Translations under genes and position numbers: made by a program
Notes under the pieces: model-generated
Seen by the model: the letters and a program-made list of their open reading frames with translations, nothing else
What the model was told of the DNA's origin: nothing
Database searches by the model: none
Assembly: GCA_037953625.1 (NCBI GenBank)
Contig: CM075651.1
Location: 102,735,001 to 102,799,000, forward strand
DNA: 64,000 bases
Direction of reading: 5' to 3'
From: Crotalaria pallida
Taxonomy: Eukaryota; Streptophyta; Magnoliopsida; Fabales; Fabaceae
Shown here: piece by piece, positions 10,525 through 24,790 of the stretch
Layout of the letters: every line of letters begins with the position of its first letter
How positions within the stretch are numbered: position 1 is the stretch's first letter

Positions 10525-13500
10525 GTTAAAAACCTCCAAGGACTCATGCTACACCCTCTACGTCCCTTGGGGACTCAAGCATTGTTTAGGATCATTCTAA
10601 TGGTTTTTATATAAGTCCTTATACACATTCCTAGACCATTCTAAGCTTTTAGAATACACTCTTAACCATTCTACACTTGTAAGAACCACCAAGGACTCAT
10701 GCTACACCATCTACGTCCCATGGGGACTCTAGCATTGTTTAGGATCATTCTAATGGTTATTATAAGTCCTAATACACATTCCTAGACCATTCTAAGACTT
10801 TAGAATACTATTTTAACTATTCTACACTTGTTAGAACCTCCAAGGACTCATGCTACACCCTCTACCTCCCTTGGGCAATCAAGCAATGTTTAGGATCATT
10901 CTAATGTTTCTTATAAGTCCTAATACACATTCCTAGACCTTTCTATGCCTTTAGAATACTCTCTTAACCATTCTACTCTTGTTAGAACCTTCATGGACTC
11001 ATGCTACACCCTCTAAGTCCCTTGGGGTACCACGCAAAGTTTAGGATCATTCTAATGGTTATTATGAGTCCTAATACACATTCCTAGACCATTCTAATCC
11101 TTAAGAATACTCTATTAACCATTATACACTTGTTAGAACCTCCAAGGACTCATGCTACACCCTCTACGTCCCTTGGGGACTCAAACATTGTTTAGGATCA
11201 TTCTAATGGTTCTTATAAGTACTAATACACATTCCTACACCATTCTAAGCCTTTAGAATACTCTCTTAATCATTCTACACTTGTTAGAACCTCCAAGGAC
11301 TCATACTACACCCTCTACGTCCCTTGGGGACTCAAGCATTGTTTAGGATCATTCTAATGGTTCTTATAAGTCCTAATACACATTCCTAGACCATTCTAAG
11401 CCTTTAGAATACTCTCTTAACCATTCTACACTTGTTAGAACCTCCAAGGACTCATGCTACACCCTATACGTCACTTGGGGACTCAAGCAATTTTTAGGAT
11501 CATTCTAATGGTTCTTATAAGTCCTAATACACATTCCTAGACCATTCTAAGCCTTTAGAATACTCTCTTAACCACTCTACACTTGTTAGAACTTCCAAGG
11601 ACTCATGCTACACCCTCTACGTCCCTTGGGGTACCATGCAATGTTTAGGATCATTCTAATGGTTATTATAAGTTCTAATACACTTACCTAGACCATTCTA
11701 TGCCTTTAGAATACTCTCTTAACCGTTCTACACTTGTTAAAACCTCCAAGGCCTCATGATACGCCCTCTTCATCCATTGAGGACTCAAGCATTGTTTAGG
11801 ATCATTTTAATGGTTCTTATAAGTCCTAATACACATTCCTAGACCATTCTAAGCCTTTAGAATACTCTCTTAACCATTCTACACTTGTTAGAACCGCCAA
11901 AGACTCATGATACACCCTCTACGTCCATTGGGGACTCAAGCATTGTTTAGGATCATTCTTATGGTTTCTATATAAGTCCTAATACACATTCCTAGAGCAT
12001 TCTAAGCTTTTAGAATACTCTCTTAACCATTCTACACTTGTAAGAACCACCAAGGACTCATGCTACACCTTCTACGTCCCATGGGGACTCTAGCATTGTT
12101 TAGGATGATTCTAATGGTTCTTATAAGTCCTAATACACATTCCTAGACCATTCTAAGCCTTTAGAATACTCTTTTAACCCTTTTACACTTGTTAGAACCT
12201 CCAAGGACTCATGCTACACCCTCTACCTCCCTTGGGCATTCAAGCATTGTTTAGGATCATTCTAATGGTTTTTATAAGTCCTAATACACATTCCTAGACC
12301 ATTCTATGCCTTTAGAATACTCTCTTAACATTTCTACACTTATTAGAACCTCCAAGGACTCATGCTACACCCTCTATGTCCCTTGGGGTACCATGCAATG
12401 TTTAGGATCATTCTAATGGTTATTATAAGTCCTAATACACATTCCTAGACCATTCTACACTTGTTAGAACCTCCAAGGACTCATGCTACACCCTCTACGT
12501 CCCATGGGGACTCTAGCATTGTTTAGGATCATTCTAATGGTTATTATAAGTCCTAATACACATTCCTAGACCATTCTAAGAGTTTAGAATACTATTTTAA
12601 CTATTCTACACTTGTTAGAACCTCCAAGGACTCATGCTACACCCTCTACCTCCCTTGGGCAATCAAGCAATGTTTAGGATCATTCTAATGTTTCTTATAA
12701 GTCCTAATACACATTCCTAGACCTTTCTATGCCATTAGAATACTCTCTTAACCATTCTACTCTTGTTAGAACCTTCATGGACTCATGCTACACCCTCTAA
12801 GTCCCTTGGGGTACCATGCAAAGTTTAGGATCATTCTAATGGTTATTATAAGTCCTAATACACATTCCTAGACCATTCTAATCCTTAAGAATACTCTATT
12901 AACCATTATACACTTGTTAAAAACCTCCAAGGACTCATGCTACACCCTCTACGTCCCTTGGGGACTCAAGCATTGTTTAGGATCATTCTAATGGTTTTTA
13001 TATAAGTCCTTATACACATTCCTAGACCATTCTAAGCTTTTAGAATACTCTCTTAACCATTCTACACTTGTAAGAACCACCAAGGACTCATGCTACACCT
13101 TCTACGTCCCATGGGGACTCTAGCATTGTTTAGGATCATTCTAATGGTTATTATAAGTCCTAATACACATTCCTAGACCATTCTAAGACTTTAGAATACT
13201 ATTTTAACAATTCTACACTTGTTAGAACTTCCAAGGACTCATGCTACACCCTCTACCTCCCTTGGGCAATCAAGCAATGTTTAGGATCATTCTAATGTTT
13301 CTTATAAGTCCTAATACACATTCCTAGACCTTTCTATGCCTTTAGAATACTCTATTAACCATTCTACTCTTGTTAGAACCTTCATGGACTCATGCTACAC
13401 CCTCTAAGTCCCTTGGGGTACCATGCAAAGTTTAGGATCATTCTAATGGTTATTATGAGTCCTAATACACATTCCTAGACCATTCTAATCCTTAAAAATA

Positions 13501-16500
13501 CTCTATTAACCATTATACACTTGTTAGAACCTCCAAGGACTCATGCTACACCCTCTACGTTCCTTGGGGACTCAAACATTGTTTAGGATCATTCTAATGG
13601 TTCTTATAAGTCCTAATACACATTCCTAGACCATTCTAAGCCTTTAGAATACTCTCTTAACCATTCTACACTTGTTAGAACCTCCAAGGACTCATGCTAC
13701 ACCCTATACGTCACTTGGGGACTCAAGCAATTTTTAGGATCATTCTAATGGTTCTTATAAGTCCTAATACACATTCCTAGACCATTCTAAGCCTTTAGAA
13801 TACTCTCTTAACCATTCTACACTTGTTAGAACCTCCAAGGACTCATGCTACACCCTCTACGTCCCTTGGGGTACCATGCAATGTTTAGGATCATTCTAAT
13901 GGTTATTATAAGTTCTAATACACATTCCTAGACCATTCTATGCCTTTAGAATACTCTCTTAACCGTTCTACACTTGTTAAAACCTCCAAAGCCTCATGAT
14001 ACGCCCTCTTCATTCATTGAGGACTCAAGCATTGTTTAGGATCATTTTAATGGTTCTTATAAGTCCTAATACACATTCCTAGACCATTCTAAGCCTTTAG
14101 AATACTCTCTTAACCATTCTACACTTGTTAGAACCGCCAAAGACTCATGATACACCCTCTACGTCCCTTGGGGACTCAAGCATTGTTTAGGATCATTCTA
14201 ATGGTTTTTATATAAGTCCTAATACACATTTCTAGAGCATTCTAAGCTTTTAGAATACTCTCTTAACCATTCTACACTTGTAAGAACCACCAAGGACTCA
14301 TGCTACACCTTCTACGTCCCATGGGGACTCTAGCATTGTTTAGGATGATTCTAATGGTTCTTATAAGTCCTAATACACATTCCTAGACCATTCTAAGCCT
14401 TTAGAATACTCTTTTAACCCTTTTACACTTGTTAGAACCTCCAAGGACTCATGCTACACCCTCTACCTCCCTTGGGCATACAAGCATTGTTTAGGATCAT
14501 TCTAATGGTTTTTATAAGTCCTAATACACATTCCTAGACCATTCTATGCCTTTAGAATACTCTCTTAACATTTCTACACTTATTAGAACCTCCAAGGACT
14601 CATGCTACACCCTCTATGTCCCTTGGGGTACCATGCAATGTTTAGGATCATTCTAATGGTTATTATAAGTCCTAATACACATTCCTAGACCATTCTACAC
14701 TTGTTAGAACCTCCAAGGACTCATGCTACACCCTCTACGTCCCTTCGCGATTCAAGCATTGTTTAGGATGATTCTAATGGTTCTTATAAGTCCTAATACA
14801 CATTCCTAGACCATTCTAAGCCTTTAGAATACTCTTTTAACTATTCTACACTTGTTAGAACCTCCAAGGACTCATACTACACCCTCTACCTCCCTTGGGC
14901 AATCAAGCAATGTTTAGGATCATTCTAATGTTTCTTATAAGTACTAATACACATTCCTAGACCTTTCTATGCCTTTAGAATACTCTCTTAACTATTCTAC
15001 TCTTGTTAGAACCTTCATGGACTCATGCTACACCCTCTAAGTCCCTTGGGGTACCATGCAAAGTTTAGGATCATTCTAATGGTTATTATAAGTCCTAATA
15101 CACATTCCTAGACCATTCTAATCCTTAAGAATACTCTATTAACCATTATACACTTGTTAAAAACCTCCAAGGACTCATGCTACACCCTCTACGTCCCTTG
15201 GGGACTCAAGCATTGTTTAGGATCATTCTAATGGTTTTTATATAAGTCCTTATACACATTCCTAGACCATTCTAAGCTTTTAGAATACTCTCTTAACCAT
15301 TCTACACTTGTAAGAACCACCAAGGACTCATGCTACACCTTCTACGTCCCATGGGGACTCTAGCATTGTTTAGGATCATTCTAATGGTTATTATAAGTCC
15401 TAATACACATTCCTAGACCATTCTAAGACTTTAGAATACTATTTTAACAATTCTACACTTGTTAGAACTTCCAAGGACTCATGCTACACCCTCTACCTCC
15501 CTTGGGCAATCAAGCAATGTTTAGGATCATTCTAATGTTTCTTATAAGTCCTAATACACATTCCTAGACCTTTCTATGCCTTTAGAATACTCTATTAACC
15601 ATTCTACTCTTGTTAGAACCTTCATGGACTCATGCTACACCCTCTAAGTCCCTTGGGGTACCATGCAAAGTTTAGGATCATTCTAATGGTTATTATGAGT
15701 CCTAATACACATTCCTAGACCATTCTAATCCTTAAGAATACTCTATTAACCATTATACACTTGTTAGAACCTCCAAGGACTCATGCTACACCCTCTACGT
15801 TCCTTGGGGACTCAAACATTGTTTAGGATCATTCTAATGGTTCTTATAAGTCCTAATACACATTCCTAGACCATTCTAAGCCTTTAGAATACTCTCTTAA
15901 CCATTCTACACTTGTTAGAACCTCCAAGGACTCATGCTACACCCTATACGTCACTTGGGGACTCAAGCAATTTTTAGGATCATTCTAATGGTTCTTATAA
16001 GTCCTAATACACATTCCTAGACCATTCTAAGCCTTTAGAATACTCTCTTAACCATTCTACACTTGTTAGAACCTCCAAGGACTCATGCTACACCCTCTAC
16101 GTCCCTTGGGGTACCATGCAATGTTTAGGATCATTCTAATGGTTATTATAAGTTCTAATACACATTCCTAGACCATTCTATGCCTTTAGAATACTCTCTT
16201 AACCGTTCTACACTTGTTAAAACCTCCAAAGCCTCATGATACGCCCTCTTCATTCATTGAGGACTCAAGCATTGTTTAGGATCATTTTAATGGTTCTTAT
16301 AAGTCCTAATACACATTCCTAGACCATTCTAAGCCTTTAGAATACTCTCTTAACCATTCTACACTTGTTAGAACCGCCAAAGACTCATGATACACCCTCT
16401 ACGTCCCTTGGGGACTCAAGCATTGTTTAGGATCATTCTAATGGTTTTTATATAAGTCCTAATACACATTTCTAGAGCATTCTAAGCTTTTAGAATACTC

Positions 16501-17055
16501 TCTTAACCATTCTACACTTGTAAGAACCACCAAGGACTCATGCTACACCTTCTACGTCCCATGGGGACTCTAGCATTGTTTAGGATGATTCTAATGGTTC
16601 TTATAAGTCCTAATACACATTCCTAGACCATTCTAAGCCTTTAGAATACTCTTTTAACCCTTTTACACTTGTTAGAACCTCCAAGGACTCATGCTACACC
16701 CTCTACCTCCCTTGGGCATACAAGCATTGTTTAGGATCATTCTAATGGTTTTTATAAGTCCTAATACACATTCCTAGACCATTCTATGCCTTTAGAATAC
16801 TCTCTTAACATTTCTACACTTATTAGAACCTCCAAGGACTCATGCTACACCCTCTATGTCCCTTGGGGTACCATGCAATGTTTAGGATCATTCTAATGGT
16901 TATTATAAGTCCTAATACACATTCCTAGACCATTCTACACTTGTTAGAACCTCCAAGGACTCATGCTACACCCTCTACGTCCCTTCGCGATTCAAGCATT
17001 GTTTAGGATGATTCTAATGGTTCTTATAAGTCCTAATACACATTCCTAGACCATT
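10525..17055. repeat. 15-mer HOR, period 2240 bp, almost three copies
   Basis: The marker GTTAAAAACC occurs at 10525, 12916 and 15156. The second spacing is 2240 bp; the first is 2391 bp because copy one has one extra 151-bp monomer. Other rare markers agree at 2240: CATTCATTGAGG at 14011 and 16251, CCCTTCGCGA at 14741 and 16981, and AGCAATTTTTAGG in three copies (near 11486, 13726 and 15966). Fifteen monomers with one 121-bp, two 153-bp and one 152-bp member give 2240. Copy three stops matching near 17055. Confidence 0.9.
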
Positions 17056-17650
17056 CTAAGCCTTTAGAATACTCTCTTAACCATTCTACACTTGTTAGAA
17101 CCGCCAAAGACTCATGATACACCCTCTACGTCCCTTGGGGACTCAAGCATTGTTTAGGATCATTCTAATGGTTTTTATATAAGTCCTAATACACATTTCT
17201 AGAGCATTCTAAGCTTTTAGAATACTCTCTTAACCATTCTACACTTGTAAGAACCACCAAGGACTCATGCTACACCTTCTACGTCCCATGGGGACTCTAG
17301 CATTGTTTAGGATGATTCTAATGGTTCTTATAAGTCCTAATACACATTCCTAGACCATTCTAAGCCTTTAGAATACTCTTTTAACCCTTTTACACTTGTT
17401 AGAACCTCCAAGGACTCATGCTACACCCTCTACCTCCCTTGGGCATTCAAGCATTGTTTAGGATCATTCTAATGGTTTTTATAAGTCCTAATACACATTC
17501 CTAGACCATTCTATGCCTTTAGAATACTCTCTTAACATTTCTACACTTATTAGAACCTCCAAGGACTCATGCTACACCCTCTATGTCCCTTGGGGTACCA
17601 TGCAATGTTTAGGATCATTCTAATGGTTATTATAAGTCCTAATACACATT
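16367..17650. repeat. 5-mer HOR, period 727 bp
   Basis: GTTAGAACCGCC occurs at 16367 and 17094, 727 bp apart (five monomers, one 121-bp and one 153-bp). TCTAGAGCATTC, a rare variant, is carried in both copies. It overlaps the end of the 2240-bp block, so this duplication is younger than the 2240-bp copies it truncates. Confidence 0.82.
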
Positions 17651-20600
17651 CCTAGACCATTCTAAGACTTTAGAATACTCTTTTAACTATTCTACACTTG
17701 TTAGAACCTCCAAGGACTCATGCTACACCCTCTACCTCCCTTGGGCAATCAAGCAATGTTTAGGATCATTCTAATGTTTCTTATAAGTCCTAAAACACAT
17801 TCCTAGACCTTTCTATGCCTTTAGAATACTCTCTTAACCATTCTACTCTTGTTAGAACCTTCATGGACTCATGCTACACCCTCTAAGTCCCTTGGGGTAC
17901 CATGCAAAGTTTAGGATCATTCTAATGGTTATTATGAGTCCTAATACACATTCCTAGACCATTCTAATCCTTAAGAATACTCTATTAATCATTATACACT
18001 TGTTAGAACCTCCAAGGACTCATGCTACACCCTCTACGTCCCTTGGGGACTCAAACATTGTTTAGGATCATTCTAATGGTTCTTATAAGTACTAATACAC
18101 ATTCCTAGACCATTCTAAGCCTTTAGAATACTCTCTTAATCATTCTACACTTGTTAGAACCTCCAAGGACTCATGCTACACCCTCTACGTCCCTTGGGGA
18201 CTCAAGCATTGTTTAGGATCATTCTGATGGTTCTTATAAGTCCTAATACACATTCCTAGACCATTTGAAGCCTTTAGAATACTCTCTTAACCATTCTACA
18301 CTTGTTAGAACCTCCAAGGACTCATGCTACACCCTATACGTCACTTGGGGACTCAAGCATTGTTTAGGATCATTCTAATGGTTCTTATAAGTCCTAATAT
18401 ACATTCCTAGACCATTCTAAGCCTTTAGAATACTCTCTTAACCACTCTACACTTGTTAGAACCTCCAAGGACTCATGCTACACCCTCTACGTCCCTTGGG
18501 GTACCATGCAATGTTTAGGATCATTCTAATGGTTATTATAAGTTCTAATACACATTCCTAGACCATTTTATGCCTTTAGAATACTCTCTTAACCGTTCTA
18601 CACTTGTTAGAACCTCCAAGGCCTCATGATACGCCCTCTTCATCCATTGAGGACTCAAGCATTGTTTAGGATCATTTTAATGGTTCTTATAAGTCCTAAT
18701 ACACATTCCTAGACCATTCTAAGCCTTTAGAATACTCTCTTAACCATTCTACACTTGTTAGAACCGCCAAAGACTCATGATACACCCTCTACGTCCCTTG
18801 GGGACTCAAGCATTGTTTAGGATCATTCTAATGGTTTTTATATACGTCCTAATACACATTCCTAGACCATTCTAAGCTTTTAGAATACTCTCTTAACCAT
18901 TCTACACTTGTAAGAACCACCAAGGACTCATGCTACACCTTCTACGTCCCATGGGGACTCTAGCATTGTTTAGGATGATTCTAATGGTTCTTATAAGTCC
19001 TAATACACATTCCTAGACCATTCTAAGCCTTTAGAATACTCTTTTAACCCTTTTACACTTGTTAGAACCTCCAAGGACTCATGCTACACCCTCTACCTCC
19101 CTTGGGCATTCAAGCATTGTTTAGGATCATTCTAATGGTTTTTATAAGTCCTAATACACATTCCTAGACCATTCTATGCCTTTAGAATACTCTCTTAACA
19201 TTTCTACACATATTAGAACCTCCAAGGACTCATGCTACACCCTCTATGTCCCTTGGGGTACCATGCAATGTTTAGGATCATTCTAATGGTTATTATAAGT
19301 CCTAATACACATTCCTAGACCATTCTACACTTGTTAGAACCTCCAAGGACTCATGCTACACCCTCTACGTCCCTTGGCGATTCAAGCATTGTTTAGGATG
19401 ATTCTAATGGTTCTTATAAGTCCTAATACACATTCCTAGACCATTCTAAGCCTTTAGAATACTCTTTTAACTATTCTACACTTGTTAGAACCTCCAAGGA
19501 CTCATGCTACACCCTCTACCTCCCTTGGGCAATCAAGCAATGTTTAGGATCATTCTAATGTTTCTTATAAGTCCTAATACACATTCCTAGACCTTTCTAT
19601 GCCTTTAGAATACTCTCTTAACCATTCTACTCTTGTTAGAACCTTCATGGACTCATGCTACACCCTCTAAGTCCCTTGGGGTACCATGCAAAGTTTAGGA
19701 TCATTCTAATGGTTATTATGAGTCCTAATACACATTCCTAGACCATTCTAATCCTTAAGAATACTCTATTAATCATTATACACTTGTTAGAACCTCCAAG
19801 GACTCATGCTACACCCTCTACGTCCCTTGGGGACTCAAACATTGTTTAGGATCATTCTAATGGTTCTTATAAGTACTAATACACATTCCTAGACCATTCT
19901 AAGCCTTTAGAATACTCTCTTAATCATTCTACACTTGTTAGAACCTCCAAGGACTCATGCTACACCCTCTACGTCCCTTGGGGACTCAAGCATTGTTTAG
20001 GATCATTCTGATGGTTCTTATAAGTCCTAATACACATTCCTAGACCATTCGAAGCCTTTAGAATACTCTCTTAACAATTCTACACTTGTTAGAACCTCCA
20101 AGGACTCATGCTACACCCTATACGTCACTTGGGGACTCAAGCATTGTTTAGGATCATTCTAATGGTTCTTATAAGTCCTAATATACATTCCTAGACCATT
20201 CTAAGCCTTTAGAATACTCTCTTAACCACTCTACACTTGTTAGAACCTCCAAGGACTCATGCTACACCCTCTACGTCCCTTGGGGTACCATGCAATGTTT
20301 AGGATCATTCTAATGGTTATTATAAGTTCTAATATACATTCCTAGACCATTCTATGCCTTTAGAATACTCTCTTAACCGTTCTACACTTGTTAGAACCTC
20401 CAAGGCCTCATGATACGCCCTCTTCATCCATTGAGGACTCAAGCATTGTTTAGGATCATTTTAATGGTTCTTATAAGTCCTAATACACATTCCTAGACCA
20501 TTCTAAGCCTTTAGAATACTCTCCTAACCATTCTACACTTGTTAGAACCGCCAAAGACTCATGATACACCCTCTACGTCCCTTGGGGACTCAAGCATTGT

Positions 20601-21540
20601 TTAGGATCATTCTAATGGTTTTTATATACGTCCTAATACACATTCCTAGACCATTCTAAGCTTTTAGAATACTCTCTTAACCATTCTACACTTGTAAGAA
20701 CCACCAAGGACTCATGCTACACCTTGTACGTCCCATGGGGACTCTAGCATTGTTTAGGATGATTCTAATGGTTCTTATAAGTCCTAATACACATTCCTAG
20801 ACCATTCTAAGCCTTTAGAATACTCTTTTAACCCTTTTACACTTGTTAGAACCTCCAAGGACTCATGCTACACCCTCTACCTCCCTTGGGCATTCAAGCA
20901 TTGTTTAGGACCATTCTAATGGTTTTTATAAGTCCTAATACACATTCCTAGACCATTCTATGCCTTTAGAATACTCTCTTAACATTTCTACACATATTAG
21001 AACCTCCAAGGACTCATGCTACACCCTCTATGTCCCTTGGGGAACCATGCAATGTTTAGGATCATTCTAATGGTTATTATAAGTCCTAATACACATTCCT
21101 AGACCATTCTACACTTGTTAGAACCTCCAAGGACTCATGCTACACCCTCTACGTCCCTTGGCGATCCAAGCCTTGTTTAGGATGATTCTAATGGTTCTTA
21201 TAAGTCCTAATACACATTCCTAGACCATTCTAAGCCTTTAGAATACTCTTTTAACTATTCTACACTTGTTAGAACCTCCAAGGACTCATGCTACACCCTC
21301 TACCACCCTTGAGCAATCAAGCAATGTTTAGGATCATTCTAATGTTTCTTATAAGTCCTAATACACATTCCTAGACCTTTCTATGCCTTTAGAATACTCT
21401 CTTAACCATTCTACTCTTGTTAGAACCTTCATGGACTCATGCTACACCCTCTAAGTCCCTTGGGGTACCATGCAAAGTTTAGGATCATTCTAATGGTTAT
21501 TATAAGTCCTAATACACATTCCTAGACCATTCTAATCCTT
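17640..21540. repeat. 12-mer HOR, period 1784 bp, about 2.2 copies
   Basis: Rare variants recur exactly 1784 bp apart: GATCATTCTG at 18217 and 20001, TCTATTAATC at 17981 and 19765, TATACGTCCT at 18841 and 20625, CACATATTAG at 19207 and 20991. Twelve monomers minus 30 plus 2 equals 1784. Confidence 0.92.
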
Positions 21541-22620
21541 AAGAATACTCTATTAACCATTATACACTTGTTAAAACCTCCTAGGACTCATACTACACCC
21601 TCTACGTCCCTTGGGGACTCAAGCATTGTTTATGATCATTCTAATGGTTTTTATATAAGTCCTTATACACATTCCTAGACCATTCTAAGCCTTTAGAATA
21701 CTCTTTTAACTATTCTACACTTGTTAGAACCTCCAAGGACTCATGCTACACCCTCTACCTCCCTTGAGCAATCAAGCAATGTTTAGGATCATTCTAATGT
21801 TTCTTATAAGTCCTAATACACATTCCTAGACCTTTCTATGCCTTTAGAATACTCTCTTAACCATTCTACTCTTGTTAGAACCTTCATGGACTCATGCTAC
21901 ACCCTCTAAGTCCCTTGGGGTACCATGCAAAGTTTAGGATCATTCTAATGGTTATTATAAGTCCTAATACACATTCCTAGACCATTCTAATCCTTAAGAA
22001 TACTCTATTAACCATTATACACTTGTTAAAACCTCCTAGGACTCATACTACACCCTCTACGTCCCTTGGGGACTCAAGCATTGTTTATGATCATTCTAAT
22101 GGTTTTTATATAAGTCCTTATACACATTCCTAGACCATTCTAAGCCTTTAGAATACTCTTTTAACTATTCTACACTTGTTAGAACCTCCAAGGACTCATG
22201 CTACACCCTCTACCTCCCTTGAGCAATCAAGCAATGTTTAGGATCATTCTAATGTTTCTTATAAGTCCTAATACACATTCCTAGACCTTTCTATGCCTTT
22301 AGAATACTCTCTTAACCATTCTACTCTTGTTAGAACCTTCATGGACTCATGCTACACCCTCTAAGTCCCTTGGGGTACCATGCAAAGTTTAGGATCATTC
22401 TAATGGTTATTATAAGTCCTAATACACATTCCTAGACCATTCTAATCCTTAAGAATACTCTATTAACCATTATACACTTGTTAAAACCTCCTAGGACTCA
22501 TACTACACCCTCTACGTCCCTTGGGGACTCAAGCATTGTTTATGATCATTCTAATGGTTTTTATATAAGTCCTTATACACATTCCTAGACCATTCTAAGC
22601 TTTTAGAATACTCTCTTAAC
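21240..22620. repeat. 3-mer HOR, period 455 bp, three copies
   Basis: TTAAAACCTCCTAGG occurs at 21571, 22026 and 22481, and the variant CCTTGAGCAATC near 21308, 21763 and 22218. The unit is subtypes F, G and A, with A being 153 bp. The copies look identical by eye, suggesting a very recent amplification. The next A monomer follows after 606 bp (23087). Confidence 0.9.
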
Positions 22621-23649
22621 CATTCTACACTTGTAAGAACCACCAAGGACTCATGCTACGCCTTCTACGTCCCATGGGGACTCTAGCATTGTTTAGGATG
22701 ATTCTAATGGTTCTTATAAGTCCTAATACACATTCCTAGACCATTCTAAGCCTTTAGAATACTCTTTTAACTATTCTACACTTGTTAGAACCTCCAAGGA
22801 CTCATGCTACACCCTCTACCTCCCTTGGGCAATCAAGCAATGTTTAGGATCATTCTAATGTTTCTTATAAGTCCTAATACACATTCCTAGACCTTTCTAT
22901 GCCTTTAGAATACTCTCTTAACCATTCTACTCTTGTTAGAACCTTCATGGACTCATGCTACACCCTCTAAGTCCCTTGGGGTACCATGCAAAGTTTAGGA
23001 TCATTCTAATGGTTATTATAAGTCCTAATACACATTCCTAGACCATTCTAATCCTTAAGAATACTCTATTAACCATTATACACTTGTTAAAACCTCCTAG
23101 GACTCATACTACACCCTCTACGTCCCTTGGGGACTCAAGCATTGTTTAGGATCATTCTAATGGTTTTTATATAAGTCCTTATACACATTCCTAGACCATT
23201 CTAAGCTTTTAGAATACTCTCTTAACCATTCTACACTTGTAAGAACCACCAAGGACTCATGCTACACCTTCTACGTCCCATGGGGACTCTAGCATTGTTT
23301 AGGATGATTCTAATGGTTCTTATAAGTCCTAATACACATTCCTAGACCATTCTAAGCCTTTAGAATACTCTTTTAACCCTTTTACACTTGTTAGAACCTC
23401 CAAGGACTCATGCTACACCCTCTACCTCCCTTGGGCATTCAAGCATTGTTTAGGATCATTCTAATGGTTTTTATAAGTCCTAATACACATTCCTAGACCA
23501 TTCTATGCCTTTAGAATACTCTCTTAACATTTCTACACATATTAGAACCTCCAAGGACTCATGCTACACCCTCTATGTCCCTTGGGGTACCATGCAATGT
23601 TTAGGATCATTCTAATGGTTATTATAAGTCCTAATACACATTCCTAGAC

Positions 23650-24790
23650 CATTCTACACTTGTTAGAACCTCCAAGGACTCATGCTACACCCTCTACGTC
23701 CCTTGGGCAATCAAGCAATGTTTAGGATCATTCTAATGTTTCTTATAAGTCCTAATACACATTCCTAGACCTTTCTATGCCTTTAGAATACTCTCTTAAC
23801 CATTCTACTCTTGTTAGAACCTTCATGGACTCATGCTACACCCTCTAAGTCCCTTGGGGTACCATGCAAAGTTTAGGATCATTCTAATGGTTATTATAAA
23901 TCCTAATACACATTCCTAGACCATTCTAATCCTTAAGAATACTTTATTAACCATTATACAGTTGTTAGAACCTCCAAGGACTCATGCTACATCCTCTACG
24001 TCCCTTGGGGACTCAAGCATTGTTTAGGATCATTCTAATGGTTCTTATAAGTCCTAATACACATTCCTAGACCTTTCTATGCCTTTAGAATACTCTCTTA
24101 ACCATTCTACTCTTGTTAGAACCTTCATGGACTCATGCTACACCCTCTAAGTCCCTTGGGGTACCATGCAAAGTTTAGGATCATTCTAATGGTTATTATA
24201 AGTCCTAATACACATTCCTAGACCATTCTACACTTGTTAGAACCTCCAAGGACTCATGCTACACCCTCTACGTCCCTTGGGCAATCAAGCAATGTTTAGG
24301 ATCATTCTAATGTTTCTTATAAGTCCTAATACACATTCCTAGACCTTTCTATGCCTTTAGAATACTCTCTTAACCATTCTACTCTTGTTAGAACCTTCAT
24401 GGACTCATGCTACACCCTCTAAGTCCCTTGGGGTACCATGCAAAGTTTAGGATCATTCTAATGGTTATTATAAATCCTAATACACATTCCTAGACCATTC
24501 TAATCCTTAAGAATACTTTATTAACCATTATACAGTTGTTAGAACCTCCAAGGACTCATGCTACATCCTCTACGTCCCTTGGGGACTCAAGCATTGTTTA
24601 GGATCATTCTAATGGTTCTTATAAGTCCTAATACACATTCCTAGACCTTTCTATGCCTTTAGAATACTCTCTTAACCATTCTACTCTTGTTAGAACCTTC
24701 ATGGACTCATGCTACACCCTCTAAGTCCCTTGGGGTACCATGCAAAGTTTAGGATCATTCTAATGGTTATTATAAGTCCTAATACACATT
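23650..24790. repeat. 4-mer HOR, period 574 bp, two copies
   Basis: TTATTATAAATCC occurs at 23891 and 24465, 574 bp apart, together with the rare CAGTTGTTAG and CTACATCCTC variants that follow. Four monomers minus one 30-bp deletion gives 574. The second copy is also the left end of the 4175-bp duplication. Confidence 0.88.
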
